A stretch of DNA of 8,754 nt from Flavobacteria bacterium RIFCSPLOWO2_12_FULL_31_7 (GCA_001800945.1 MGWJ01000019.1:1-8754), one strand, 5' to 3'. Counted from the stretch's first letter, positions 1-7,647 are shown. The notes: generated by a model not told the origin, from the letters alone. Numbers and translations: made by a program.

Positions 1-2317
1 CTCTACTTGGATTATGTTACCCGTTAGAGCGAATTCAAACATTAACATTAACGAAAACAAACCAAGTGACGCAGCTGAAGTTTTAGCTTATTACAACAGA
101 GAGCAATATGGTGAAACGAAATTGTTTTACGGACCACAATTTTCAAATGTTTATGCTGGTGCGGATGAAGAAGATCCGTATTCTGACGATAAACCTAACT
201 ACGAAAGAGATGAAAAAACAGGTAAATACGTAATTACAAATAATTATAAAGACGCCAATCATAATCCAAATTCAAAACACAATGCGTTTTTACCAAGACT
301 TTGGAGTGAAGAACATGCGAAAAACTACATGACTTTTACCAAACCGTTAGAGTTTAGCATCAATCATGAAGCTTTTTATGATGAAGAAACAGGACAAACA
401 AATGAAGAAAAACTAGGACAATTTACCGAAATTGTTTCTGATTTTAGAAGTCAATTTGCCTCAAACAGATTAGGATTAGATGAATATGAAGAATTCTTAA
501 AAACTTACGGAGATTATTTAACTATTGAAAAACCATCGTTTTCAGACAATATGAAATTTATGTTTGAATATCAGTTTGGCTACATGTATTTCCGTTATTT
601 AATGTGGAATTTCGTTGGAAGACAAAATGATTTACAAGGAAATTACGAAAGTTTAGAAGGAAACTGGCTAAGTGGAATTGGTTTTATCGACAATCTACAT
701 TTAGACAACCAAAATGAACTAACAACCGATATGAAAAACAACAAAGGTAGAAACACGTATTTCTTTTTACCTTTTATCTTAGCTGTCATCGGAATGGTAT
801 ATCACGCTAAAAAAGAATGGAAATCGTTTTACGTTTTACTCTTACTGTTCTTGTTTACTGGTTTAGTTCTAAAAGTTTATCTTAACGAAAGACCTTTCGA
901 ACCAAGAGAAAGAGATTATGCTTTAGTAGGTTCATTCTATATTTTTGCAATGTGGATTGGTGTTGGAGTGTATGCTATTTATCAATATATTTTAAAGTAT
1001 GTAAATCCGAAAGTAGCTTTACCAGCAGTTTTAGCAACCGCATTACTAGCTTCGCCTGTTGTATTAGCTTCTCAAAACTGGGATGACCACGACAGAAGTG
1101 GAAAATATACTGCCGTTGCCATGGCAAAAGCATATTTAGACTCTTGTGAACCGAATGCAATTTTATTTACCATTGGTGATAATGACACCTTCCCAATGTG
1201 GTATTTACAAGAAATTGAAGGTTACAGAACGGATGTTAGAATTGTAAACACTAGTTTACTAGCAACCGACTGGTATATTGATGAAATGAAAATAAAATCG
1301 AACAAATCTGATGGATTACCGATTTCATTTACGCACGATCAATATGTTGGAGACAAAAGAAACTATTGTTTGTTTGACGAAAGAACAACAGATACTTTAG
1401 ATTTAGGATTAACCTTGGATTTCTTAAAAGACGATCGTTCGAAAAGAGAAATGAAAAACGGACAATTTGTACACTTTTATCCAAGTGAACATTTAAAAAT
1501 TAAAATCGACAAGCAAAACATCATCAAAAACAAAGTGGTTTCTCCAAAATACAACGATTCAATTGTTGATGAAATTCACTTGAAATTAAAAGGTGGAGCT
1601 TTGTATAAAAACAGAATCTTAATGTTAGATATTTTTAACGAAAACAACTGGAAAAGACCTATTTACTTTTCTCCAGGAAGTTTCGGTGCTGATGATTATA
1701 TTTGGATGAAAGAATACCTTCAGTTAGACGGAATGGTTTATAAATTAGTTCCAGTGAGAACAAAACTACAAGAAGGAAATTCGTATGATATGGGTTATAT
1801 CGATACCGATAAAATGTACAACATCATAAACAAATGGACTTGGGGTAATGCAGGAAGTGATAAAATTTATCACGATCCAGAAACACGTAAAAATGCATTA
1901 TCGTACAGAAATAATCTTTCTCGTTTAATGACCGCTTTAATTGAAGAAAAGAAATTTGACAAAGCAGAAAAGGTCATTCAAATTGCAATGAAAAACATGC
2001 CAATTGATTACTTCGAATTTTACACAACCGTAAATCCTTTTGCTGAAGGATATTATAAAATTGGTAAAAAAGAAGAAGCTAGAAAAATCTTGAATCAATT
2101 GATGAAAAAACACCAAGAGAAAATTACGTTCTTTAACTCGCAATCAGAAAAGCAAAAAGCATTTTACGCTAGAGAAATTAACGACGAAATTAAAAGATAT
2201 TACATGTTACTTCTTATTGCAGAAGAAAACAATGACGTAGAATATCACAGTCAACAAATTGTAAAATTCAGAAATTACAATAAAATGATGGGCGATTACG
2301 GAATCAATATCGATTAA
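1..2317 (+). CDS. DUF2723 family membrane protein, 3' part (5' end outside window)
   Basis: The reading frame is open to the left edge: four codons (S-T-W-I) precede the first ATG at 14, so that ATG is internal and the N-terminal part of the protein is missing. About 771 residues are visible. Numbering from the ATG at 14, the family hallmarks are an N-E-R-P-F-E-P-R-E-R-D-Y segment at 291-302 and G-D-N-D-T-F-P-x-W-Y-L-Q-E at 388-400. Four hydrophobic segments lie near 249-266, 272-290, 305-328 and 336-353. A soluble C-terminal part follows; residues about 635-705 look helical and TPR-like. Members of this family are large multi-spanning proteins, distantly related to GT-C glycosyltransferases such as eukaryotic TMEM260, with the likely catalytic membrane domain at the N terminus. 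A role in protein or envelope glycosylation is therefore inference from the family. The gene ends in TAA followed directly by a terminator. Confidence 0.88.
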   Translation, partial: STWIMLPVRANSNININENKPSDAAEVLAYYNREQYGETKLFYGPQFSNVYAGADEEDPYSDDKPNYERDEKTGKYVITNNYKDANHNPNSKHNAFLPRLWSEEHAKNYMTFTKPLEFSINHEAFYDEETGQTNEEKLGQFTEIVSDFRSQFASNRLGLDEYEEFLKTYGDYLTIEKPSFSDNMKFMFEYQFGYMYFRYLMWNFVGRQNDLQGNYESLEGNWLSGIGFIDNLHLDNQNELTTDMKNNKGRNTYFFLPFILAVIGMVYHAKKEWKSFYVLLLLFLFTGLVLKVYLNERPFEPRERDYALVGSFYIFAMWIGVGVYAIYQYILKYVNPKVALPAVLATALLASPVVLASQNWDDHDRSGKYTAVAMAKAYLDSCEPNAILFTIGDNDTFPMWYLQEIEGYRTDVRIVNTSLLATDWYIDEMKIKSNKSDGLPISFTHDQYVGDKRNYCLFDERTTDTLDLGLTLDFLKDDRSKREMKNGQFVHFYPSEHLKIKIDKQNIIKNKVVSPKYNDSIVDEIHLKLKGGALYKNRILMLDIFNENNWKRPIYFSPGSFGADDYIWMKEYLQLDGMVYKLVPVRTKLQEGNSYDMGYIDTDKMYNIINKWTWGNAGSDKIYHDPETRKNALSYRNNLSRLMTALIEEKKFDKAEKVIQIAMKNMPIDYFEFYTTVNPFAEGYYKIGKKEEARKILNQLMKKHQEKITFFNSQSEKQKAFYAREINDEIKRYYMLLLIAEENNDVEYHSQQIVKFRNYNKMMGDYGINID

Positions 2318-2325
2318 ATAACACT

Positions 2326-2353
2326 AAAGCCATTCCTATGAGTGGCTTTTTTT
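2326..2353 (+). terminator. Rho-independent terminator after the DUF2723 gene
   Basis: AAAGCCATT at 2326-2334 pairs with AGTGGCTTT at 2341-2349, giving nine pairs including one G-U around a six-base loop (CCTATG). The T run covers 2347-2353. The hairpin begins nine bases after the stop codon of the upstream gene. The loop ends in the ATG at 2338-2340, which is the first in-frame ATG of the next gene, so the hairpin helps decide that gene's start. Confidence 0.75.
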
Positions 2354-2355
2354 AT

Positions 2356-2985
2356 ATGACAAAAACTCCTAAAATAATAAAACGCATATTTTTCAATCAG
2401 ATTTGGAACCTTCCGAATACTGACAAAACTGTGTATTTAACTTTTGATGATGGTCCAACTCCAGAAATTACTGAAAAAGTTTTAGAAATTTTAGACAAAC
2501 ATCAAATTAAAGCTACGTTTTTTTGCATTGGTGATAATGTAAGGAAACATCCTGGAATTGTTCAGAAAATCATTTCTAAACACCATTCTGTGGGCAACCA
2601 CACTTACAGTCATTTAAAAGGTTGGAAAACACCAGCTAAAACCTACATCAACAATACACAAGCTTGTGAAATCAAACTGAACTCGTTATTTAAAATTTAC
2701 AATTCGAAGTTATTTCGTCCGCCTTACGGAAAAATTACACCTTGGCAATCTTATAAATTAAGAAAATTAGGCTACAAAATAATTATGTGGGATGTGTTGA
2801 GTAAAGATTATGACGCCACACTTTCACCAGAAACCTGTTATGAAAATGTAGTTAATAATGTAACAACAGGAAGTATTATTGTATTTCACGATAGTGTGAA
2901 AGCACAAAAAAATATGCTCAATAGTTTAGAAAAAACCATTGAAACTTTGAAAAGTAAAGGGTTTAAGTTTGAAAAAATCGCCTAA
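2356..2985 (+). CDS. Polysaccharide deacetylase (NodB homology domain, CE4)
   Basis: A 209-residue protein made almost entirely of one NodB domain. Metal-dependent deacetylases of this family remove N- or O-acetyl groups from chitin-like, peptidoglycan or exopolysaccharide sugars. The expected motifs are all present: motif 1 T-F-D-D-G-P at 29-34 (catalytic base and metal Asp), motif 2 H82-T-Y-S-H86 (metal ligands), motif 3 R121-P-P-Y-G, motif 4 W145-D146, and motif 5 H178-D179 near the C terminus. There is no clear signal peptide; the N terminus is short and basic, so the location is uncertain. The frame also has an ATG at 2338 (six residues longer), but that codon sits in the loop of the preceding terminator, so ATG 2356 is preferred. 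The stop overlaps the stop of the convergent thioredoxin-like gene. The substrate cannot be told from sequence. Confidence 0.9.
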   Translation: MTKTPKIIKRIFFNQIWNLPNTDKTVYLTFDDGPTPEITEKVLEILDKHQIKATFFCIGDNVRKHPGIVQKIISKHHSVGNHTYSHLKGWKTPAKTYINNTQACEIKLNSLFKIYNSKLFRPPYGKITPWQSYKLRKLGYKIIMWDVLSKDYDATLSPETCYENVVNNVTTGSIIVFHDSVKAQKNMLNSLEKTIETLKSKGFKFEKIA

Positions 2986-3278
2986 GCTTGTTCTTGAATA
3001 AGAGAAATTAAAGTATTGGCATCAAATTCACCGCTTTGTCTCCAAACCATTTGACCATCTTTATAAATCATAAAAGTTGGCAAACCTTTAATACGCAGTG
3101 CTTCTGCTAATTCTTTATTTTTATCTACATCAATTTTAATCACTTTTGCTTTATCACCTAAGGCAGCAGCAACGTGACGAATTGTTTCATTCATAGTAAT
3201 AGATTGCTCGTGCCATTCCGTAAAAAAATCAATTAATACGGGTACTTGTGCATCTATAAGTTCTCCAAATTTCGACAT
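2982..3278 (-). CDS. Thioredoxin-fold protein lacking the CxxC active site
   Basis: A 98-residue protein with the length and core pattern of thioredoxin. It has V-L-I-D-F-F-T-E-W at 14-22 including the buried Asp (D17), V-I-K-I-D-V-D at 46-52, and the cis-proline loop G65-L-P67-T, followed by a strand and the C-terminal helix. The residues that should be C-G-P-C are H23-E24-Q25-S26, and the protein contains no cysteine at all, so it cannot do dithiol-disulfide exchange. The fold, the Trp before the active site and the cis-proline are kept, which suggests a binding or chaperone-like role; that is inference. The reading frame is clean, so it does not look like a decaying gene. It runs in the same direction as the phosphoesterase 74 bases upstream but has its own promoter. 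The family call is secure; the function is unknown. Confidence 0.85.
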   Translation of the reverse strand: MSKFGELIDAQVPVLIDFFTEWHEQSITMNETIRHVAAALGDKAKVIKIDVDKNKELAEALRIKGLPTFMIYKDGQMVWRQSGEFDANTLISLIQEQA

Positions 3279-3298
3279 AGACCGAAGTGTTTATTAAA

Positions 3299-3328
3299 CA
3301 AATGTAAATATTTTTTTAATATTTCAAA
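3299..3328 (-). promoter_or_regulatory. Bacteroidota-type promoter for the thioredoxin-like gene
   Basis: Read on the minus strand, TTTG (3328-3325) is followed after 18 bases by TACATTTG (3306-3299). This is a full match to the TAnnTTTG -7 element used by the Bacteroidota primary sigma factor. A second TTTG lies immediately upstream (3332-3329, spacer 22). The spacer is almost pure A/T. The -7 element ends 20 bases before the start codon at 3278, so the 5' leader would be very short. The promoter is called from pattern alone. Confidence 0.6.
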
Positions 3329-3352
3329 CAAATATGCAGACTTTTTCAGTGA

Positions 3353-4582
3353 TTACGCTACTTTTTTAGTTTTTTTTAACTCTATTACGGTGATTTCTGG
3401 CATAATTCCGACTCTACCAGGATACGCATGAAAACCAAAACCTCTGTTAACATAAATATATCTTCCCGCATTTTCGTATAAACCAGCCCATTGCTTGTAA
3501 ATATATTGCACCGGACTCCATTTGAACCAACCTGGAATTTCAATTCCAAACTGCAAACCATGAGTATGTCCGGACAATGTTAAATGATAATGCGTATTGT
3601 GATTTTTCACTTCATTTTCCCAATGACTTGGATCGTGACTCATTAATATTTTAAAATCTTCAGGTTTAACATTTGCAGTAGCCTTATTTAAATCGCCTTT
3701 TTTTCCAAAATGAACACCCCAATTTTCTACACCAACCAAAACAATTTCGCTAGCACCTTTCTTAAGTTTTACGTTTTCATTCATCAATAAATTAAAGTCA
3801 ATTTTATTATGAATGGCTTTAACATCTTCAAAATTTTGACGCTCTTCTTTATCCGAATCCCATTCAAAATATTTCCCATAATCATGATTTCCTAATACAG
3901 AATATTTACCTAATTTCGGAGTATATAATCCTTTAAAAGTATCAATCCACGGATCCATTTCTTTGGCATGTGTATTTACGATATCACCCGTAAACAATAG
4001 TAAATCAGAGTTTTGTTCATTAATTAAATCTACGGCGTATTTAATTCTATCGGTTTGATTATCAAAACTCCCACTATGAATATCTGAAATTTGTGTAATG
4101 GTTGTACCGTCAAATTCTTCAGGCAAATCATCAAAAAATATCTGTTGTTTGATGACTTTGAAATTATATTTCCCAATAGTCATTCCGTACAACAATGAAC
4201 CAAATGGAATCGCAGCAATTCCCAAAGCAATCTGACTGACAAACCTTCTTCTTGGACTAAAAAACTGTTCTCTTTCTTCATCCACAAAACTCATAATACA
4301 AGCTTCAACCAAACGCGTAACATCTTCTATAAACAAAACTAAAAAAAGTAATATTTTCGGAACATAAATTAACAAAGTCAAACCGATTACAAATAAACTC
4401 GATTTACTCTGACCTTTACCTCTATCGAAATTCATAAAAGAATATACAATAAAAAGCATTGTAATAAGAGAAAGAACTAAATAAACACCTAAAACCCATT
4501 TATTTTTGGTGATAGTTTTAATTGCTTGAAACGAATAGAATTCAACAATTAACAATATAATTAACGGTATTAAACCTTTCAT
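3353..4582 (-). CDS. Membrane-anchored metallophosphoesterase (calcineurin-like, YkuE/YaeI type)
   Basis: A 409-residue protein with an N-terminal membrane part and a C-terminal metal-dependent phosphoesterase domain. Hydrophobic segments lie near residues 2-21, 29-50, 62-86 and 115-135. The catalytic domain starts near residue 145 and shows the full set of di-metal motifs: D167-x-H169, G199-D200, G231-N-H-D234, H316 (S-H-D) and G338-H-T-H341. The fourth hydrophobic segment is preceded by R111-R-R-F-V, which resembles a twin-arginine signal. YkuE-like enzymes act on phosphate esters at the membrane or cell wall; the substrate here is unknown. The start ATG at 4582 leads straight into the first hydrophobic segment and no earlier start is needed. 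It is transcribed divergently from polA and lies upstream of the thioredoxin-like gene on the same strand. No terminator is evident between those two. Confidence 0.88.
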   Translation of the reverse strand: MKGLIPLIILLIVEFYSFQAIKTITKNKWVLGVYLVLSLITMLFIVYSFMNFDRGKGQSKSSLFVIGLTLLIYVPKILLFLVLFIEDVTRLVEACIMSFVDEEREQFFSPRRRFVSQIALGIAAIPFGSLLYGMTIGKYNFKVIKQQIFFDDLPEEFDGTTITQISDIHSGSFDNQTDRIKYAVDLINEQNSDLLLFTGDIVNTHAKEMDPWIDTFKGLYTPKLGKYSVLGNHDYGKYFEWDSDKEERQNFEDVKAIHNKIDFNLLMNENVKLKKGASEIVLVGVENWGVHFGKKGDLNKATANVKPEDFKILMSHDPSHWENEVKNHNTHYHLTLSGHTHGLQFGIEIPGWFKWSPVQYIYKQWAGLYENAGRYIYVNRGFGFHAYPGRVGIMPEITVIELKKTKKVA

Positions 4583-4706
4583 ATTTTATTATTTTTTACA
4601 AATTAACTAACTAGTTCACAATTAACATAAAGATTAATTCAATTTTAACAAAGATTTTTTATTTAAAGAATTGTATTTTTACCATCGAATAAATAAAAAA
4701 TCATTT
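4583..4706. other. Divergent intergenic region between the phosphoesterase gene and polA
   Basis: These 124 bases must hold the start signals of both flanking genes. The region is extremely A/T-rich, contains the small palindrome AACTAGTT (4609-4616), and has no Shine-Dalgarno-like sequence before either start. No good plus-strand TAnnTTTG element for polA is visible; the nearest is TATTTTTA at 4674-4681, without a matching TTG upstream. I see no RNA gene or riboswitch-like structure here. Confidence 0.5.
4622..4652 (-). promoter_or_regulatory. Possible promoter for the metallophosphoesterase gene
   Basis: On the minus strand TTTG (4652-4649) is followed after 19 bases by TATGTTAA (4629-4622). 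The spacing fits the Bacteroidota pattern, but the -7 element matches only four of the six fixed positions of TAnnTTTG. A start here would give a leader of roughly 35 bases before the ATG at 4582. This is a weak call in a very AT-rich region. Confidence 0.28.
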
Positions 4707-7541
4707 ATGTCACAAAAACGCTTATTTCTTTTAGACGCTTACGCACTTATATTCCGTGGATATTATGCTTTTATAAAAAACCCAAGAATCAATTCCAAAG
4801 GGATGGATACTTCTGCTATTATGGGATTCATGAATGCCTTAATGGATGTAATTAAACGAGAAAAACCAGATCATTTAGCTGTTGCGTTTGACAAAGGCGG
4901 CAGTACTTTTCGTTTGGAAATGTTCGACCAATACAAAGCCAATCGTGATGCTACACCAGAAGCCATAAAAATTGCCGTGCCTTATATTCAAGAATTATTA
5001 AGTGCGATGCATATTCCAATTGTGGAAGTGGCCGGTTTTGAAGCCGATGATTTAATTGGAACAATCGCCAAACAAGCCGAAAAAGAAAATTATCAAGTGT
5101 TTATGGTGACGCCAGATAAGGATTTTGCGCAGTTAGTTTCTGAAAATATTTTCATGTACCGTCCAGCTCGAATGGGGAATGATATTGAAATTTGGGGAAT
5201 TCCAGAAGTACAAGCTAAGTTTGAAGTAGAACATCCGTTACAAGTGATTGACTATTTAGGAATGATGGGCGATGCCGTGGACAACATTCCAGGATTACCA
5301 GGAGTTGGAGAAAAAACCGCTAAGAAATTATTAGCCGAATTTGGCTCGATGGAAAATCTATTAGACAATACCGATAAACTAAAAGGTGCTTTAAAAGAAA
5401 AAATTGAAGCCAATAAAGAAAAAGGAATCTTATCAAAAAAATTAGCGACAATTCTATTAGATTGCCCAGTAACTTTTGATGAAAAAGATTACGAATTATC
5501 TACACCAGATGTGGAAAAAACAGATGCTTTATTCATGGAATTAGAATTCCGTCAAATGAAAGCACAGTTTGATAAACTATACAATCCAACAGCAACTTCG
5601 GAAGAAAAAAATTCTGAAACTTCTGTTTTGAAAAAAGCGCCAGTAAAAAAATCAAGTGATGAACAATACGATTTATTTGGATTTTCTGATGGTGAAGACG
5701 CTACAGAAACCGCCAATTCATATTACGCAACTTTAGAAAATACAGAACATTTTTACCAAAACGTACAAGGCGATTTGCCAGTTAAAATGTTCGTACAAAA
5801 CTTATTGAATCAAACTTCGGTTTGTTTTGATACAGAAACCACTGGTTTAGATGCATTAAATTCGGAATTGGTTGGACTGGCTTTTTCATGGGAAAAAGGA
5901 AAAGGATTTTATGTACCGTTTCCAGAAAATCAGGAAGATGCACAAATTCTAATTGATAAATTCAAACCGTTTTTTGAGAATGAAAACATTGAAAAAGTCG
6001 GACAAAACATCAAATACGATTTAAAAATTTTATCACGATACGGTATTGAAGTAAAAGGAAATTTATTCGATACGATGATTGCACATTATTTGATTAATCC
6101 TGATATGCGTCATAATATGGATGTAATAAGTGAAACGTATTTGAAATATTCACCAAAATCTATTGAAACACTTATCGGTAAAAAAGGAAAAGGTCAAAAA
6201 TCTATGCGCGATGTAGCGTTAGATGACATTAAAGAATATGCCGTAGAAGATGCCGATGTAACGATTCAATTGAAAAACCATTTCTTACCGATTTTAGAAA
6301 AAGTAGGCACGAAAAAATTATACGATGAAATCGAAATTCCGTTAGTTCCAGTTTTAGCTGATATGGAAAAAGAAGGCATCAATTTAGATGTTGATTTCTT
6401 AAAGAAAATGTCAGTGGAAATGACAGCTGAAAGTCAAGCTTTAGAACAAAAAATATATGAAACCGCTGGTGAAACCTTCAACTTAGCTTCTCCAAAACAA
6501 TTGGGTGATGTGTTGTTTGAAAAAATGAAAATTGGTGGTGCGAAACAAAAGAAAACCAAAACCGGTCAATATGCTACTGGTGAAGAAATCTTAAGTTATT
6601 TAGCCAACGATAATCCGATTGTAAAAGACATTTTAGAATGGCGTCAAATGGTGAAATTACAAAGTACTTACATAGATGCTTTACCGAACCAAGTGGATCC
6701 AAAAACAGGTCGTGTTCATACCGATTACATGCAAACTGTGGCTGCGACAGGTCGTTTAAGTTCTAATAATCCGAATTTACAAAACATTCCAATTCGTACC
6801 GAAAGAGGAAAACAAATTAGAAAAGCGTTTATTGCTAGAGATGAGAATTACACTTTGGTTTCTGCCGATTATTCTCAAATTGAATTGCGAATTATCGCAG
6901 CTTTATGTGGCGAAGAAAATATGATTGAAGCGTTTAAAAACAACGAAGACATTCATAAAAGTACAGCGGCAAAAGTATTTAATGTGCCTATAGAAGAAGT
7001 AACCAAAGAACAAAGAAGTCATGCTAAAACCGTAAACTTCGGTATTATTTATGGCGTTTCTGCTTTTGGATTGAGCAATCAAACGAATTTATCTCGTAAA
7101 GAAAGTGCAGAATTGATTGATGCGTATTACAAAACCTATCCGAAATTGAAATCATTTATTTCAGACCAAGTAGATTTCGCTAGAGAAAATGGTTATGTTG
7201 AAACCATTTCGGGCAGAAGACGTTATTTAAAAGACATAAATTCCGCAAATGCAATTGTGCGTGGTGGAGCTGAAAGAAATGCCGTAAATGCGCCCATTCA
7301 AGGTTCAGCAGCCGATATTATTAAAATTGCGATGATTAACATTCACAAACGCTTAAAATCGGAAAACTGGCAATCTAAAATGTTATTGCAAGTACATGAT
7401 GAATTGGTTTTTGATGTGCATAATAGCGAATTAGAGAAAATTCAACCAATGATTAAACACGAAATGGAAAATGCGTTTAAAATGATTGTTCCGTTAGAAG
7501 TAGAAATTGGAATGGGTAAAAACTGGCTGGAAGCACATTAA
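4707..7541 (+). CDS. polA: DNA polymerase I with 5' nuclease and proofreading domains
   Basis: A full-length, 944-residue Pol I that fills gaps, removes RNA primers and takes part in excision repair. The 5' nuclease domain (about 1-290) has D10, D62, E112-A-D114-D115, D137-x-D139 and G188-D189-x-x-D192, then a helix-hairpin-helix at P198-G-V-G-E-K-T. After a linker (about 292-345) comes the 3'-5' exonuclease with intact ExoI D375-x-E377, ExoII N434-x-x-x-D438 and ExoIII Y511-x-x-x-D515, so proofreading should be active. The polymerase domain has motif A D721-Y-S-Q-I-E-L-R, motif B R770-x3-K774-x3-F778-x3-Y782-G, and motif C H897-D-E899. F778 stands where E. coli has Phe762, favouring discrimination against dideoxynucleotides. 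The start at 4707 is chosen because M-S-Q-K-R-L-F-L-L-D is the usual N terminus; a 12-residue extension from TTG at 4671 is unlikely. The linker carries a possible clamp-binding peptide. Confidence 0.97.
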   Translation: MSQKRLFLLDAYALIFRGYYAFIKNPRINSKGMDTSAIMGFMNALMDVIKREKPDHLAVAFDKGGSTFRLEMFDQYKANRDATPEAIKIAVPYIQELLSAMHIPIVEVAGFEADDLIGTIAKQAEKENYQVFMVTPDKDFAQLVSENIFMYRPARMGNDIEIWGIPEVQAKFEVEHPLQVIDYLGMMGDAVDNIPGLPGVGEKTAKKLLAEFGSMENLLDNTDKLKGALKEKIEANKEKGILSKKLATILLDCPVTFDEKDYELSTPDVEKTDALFMELEFRQMKAQFDKLYNPTATSEEKNSETSVLKKAPVKKSSDEQYDLFGFSDGEDATETANSYYATLENTEHFYQNVQGDLPVKMFVQNLLNQTSVCFDTETTGLDALNSELVGLAFSWEKGKGFYVPFPENQEDAQILIDKFKPFFENENIEKVGQNIKYDLKILSRYGIEVKGNLFDTMIAHYLINPDMRHNMDVISETYLKYSPKSIETLIGKKGKGQKSMRDVALDDIKEYAVEDADVTIQLKNHFLPILEKVGTKKLYDEIEIPLVPVLADMEKEGINLDVDFLKKMSVEMTAESQALEQKIYETAGETFNLASPKQLGDVLFEKMKIGGAKQKKTKTGQYATGEEILSYLANDNPIVKDILEWRQMVKLQSTYIDALPNQVDPKTGRVHTDYMQTVAATGRLSSNNPNLQNIPIRTERGKQIRKAFIARDENYTLVSADYSQIELRIIAALCGEENMIEAFKNNEDIHKSTAAKVFNVPIEEVTKEQRSHAKTVNFGIIYGVSAFGLSNQTNLSRKESAELIDAYYKTYPKLKSFISDQVDFARENGYVETISGRRRYLKDINSANAIVRGGAERNAVNAPIQGSAADIIKIAMINIHKRLKSENWQSKMLLQVHDELVFDVHNSELEKIQPMIKHEMENAFKMIVPLEVEIGMGKNWLEAH

Positions 7542-7544
7542 AAG

Positions 7545-7573
7545 AGTTTTCAGTCGCAGTTTTCAGTCGCAGT
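7545..7573. repeat. 13-base tandem direct repeat after polA
   Basis: AGTTTTCAGTCGC occurs at 7545-7557 and again, without mismatch, at 7558-7570, followed by the first three bases of a third copy (AGT, 7571-7573). It starts four bases after the polA stop codon and ends before the terminator. It is noticeably richer in G and C than the surrounding spacer. No coding or hairpin role is apparent. Confidence 0.85.
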
Positions 7574-7594
7574 ATTCTGTTAACAAACTAAAAC

Positions 7595-7631
7595 AAAAAA
7601 GCCTTCTTAAAAATCTAAGAAGGCTTTTTTT
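7595..7631. terminator. Bidirectional terminator between polA and the DUF5689 gene
   Basis: GCCTTCTTA at 7601-7609 pairs perfectly with TAAGAAGGC at 7616-7624 around the six-base loop AAAATC. The stem is extended by six A (7595-7600) facing six T (7625-7630), giving up to 15 pairs. The T tract serves plus-strand transcripts from polA and the A tract serves minus-strand transcripts from the right-hand gene, whose stop codon ends at 7648. This fits the convergent arrangement. Confidence 0.9.
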
Positions 7632-7647
7632 ATGTGCTTATTTTTGA

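Noticed and set aside
975..1160. 61-residue minus-strand open frame inside the DUF2723 gene
   Set aside because: It lies wholly antisense to a well-supported coding region and has no recognisable motif.
1937..2143. 68-residue minus-strand open frame inside the DUF2723 gene
   Set aside because: Phe-rich shadow of Lys/Glu-rich coding sequence on the other strand.
1..2985. DUF2723 protein and deacetylase as a glycan-processing operon
   Set aside because: They are adjacent and both plausibly envelope-related, but a terminator separates them and the wider locus is not visible; too little to claim a shared pathway.
3246..3431. 61-residue plus-strand open frame across the gap between the thioredoxin-like and phosphoesterase genes
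   Set aside because: It overlaps both genes and the thioredoxin-like promoter in antisense and has no motif; Phe/Tyr/Lys-rich as expected of an AT-rich shadow.
4671..4706. N-terminal 12-residue extension of Pol I from TTG
   Set aside because: The extension is unlike Pol I N termini and uses a rare start codon; the ATG at 4707 gives the standard beginning.
7545..7573. CRISPR or attachment site
   Set aside because: Only two contiguous 13-base copies with no spacers, and no integrase or other mobile gene nearby.
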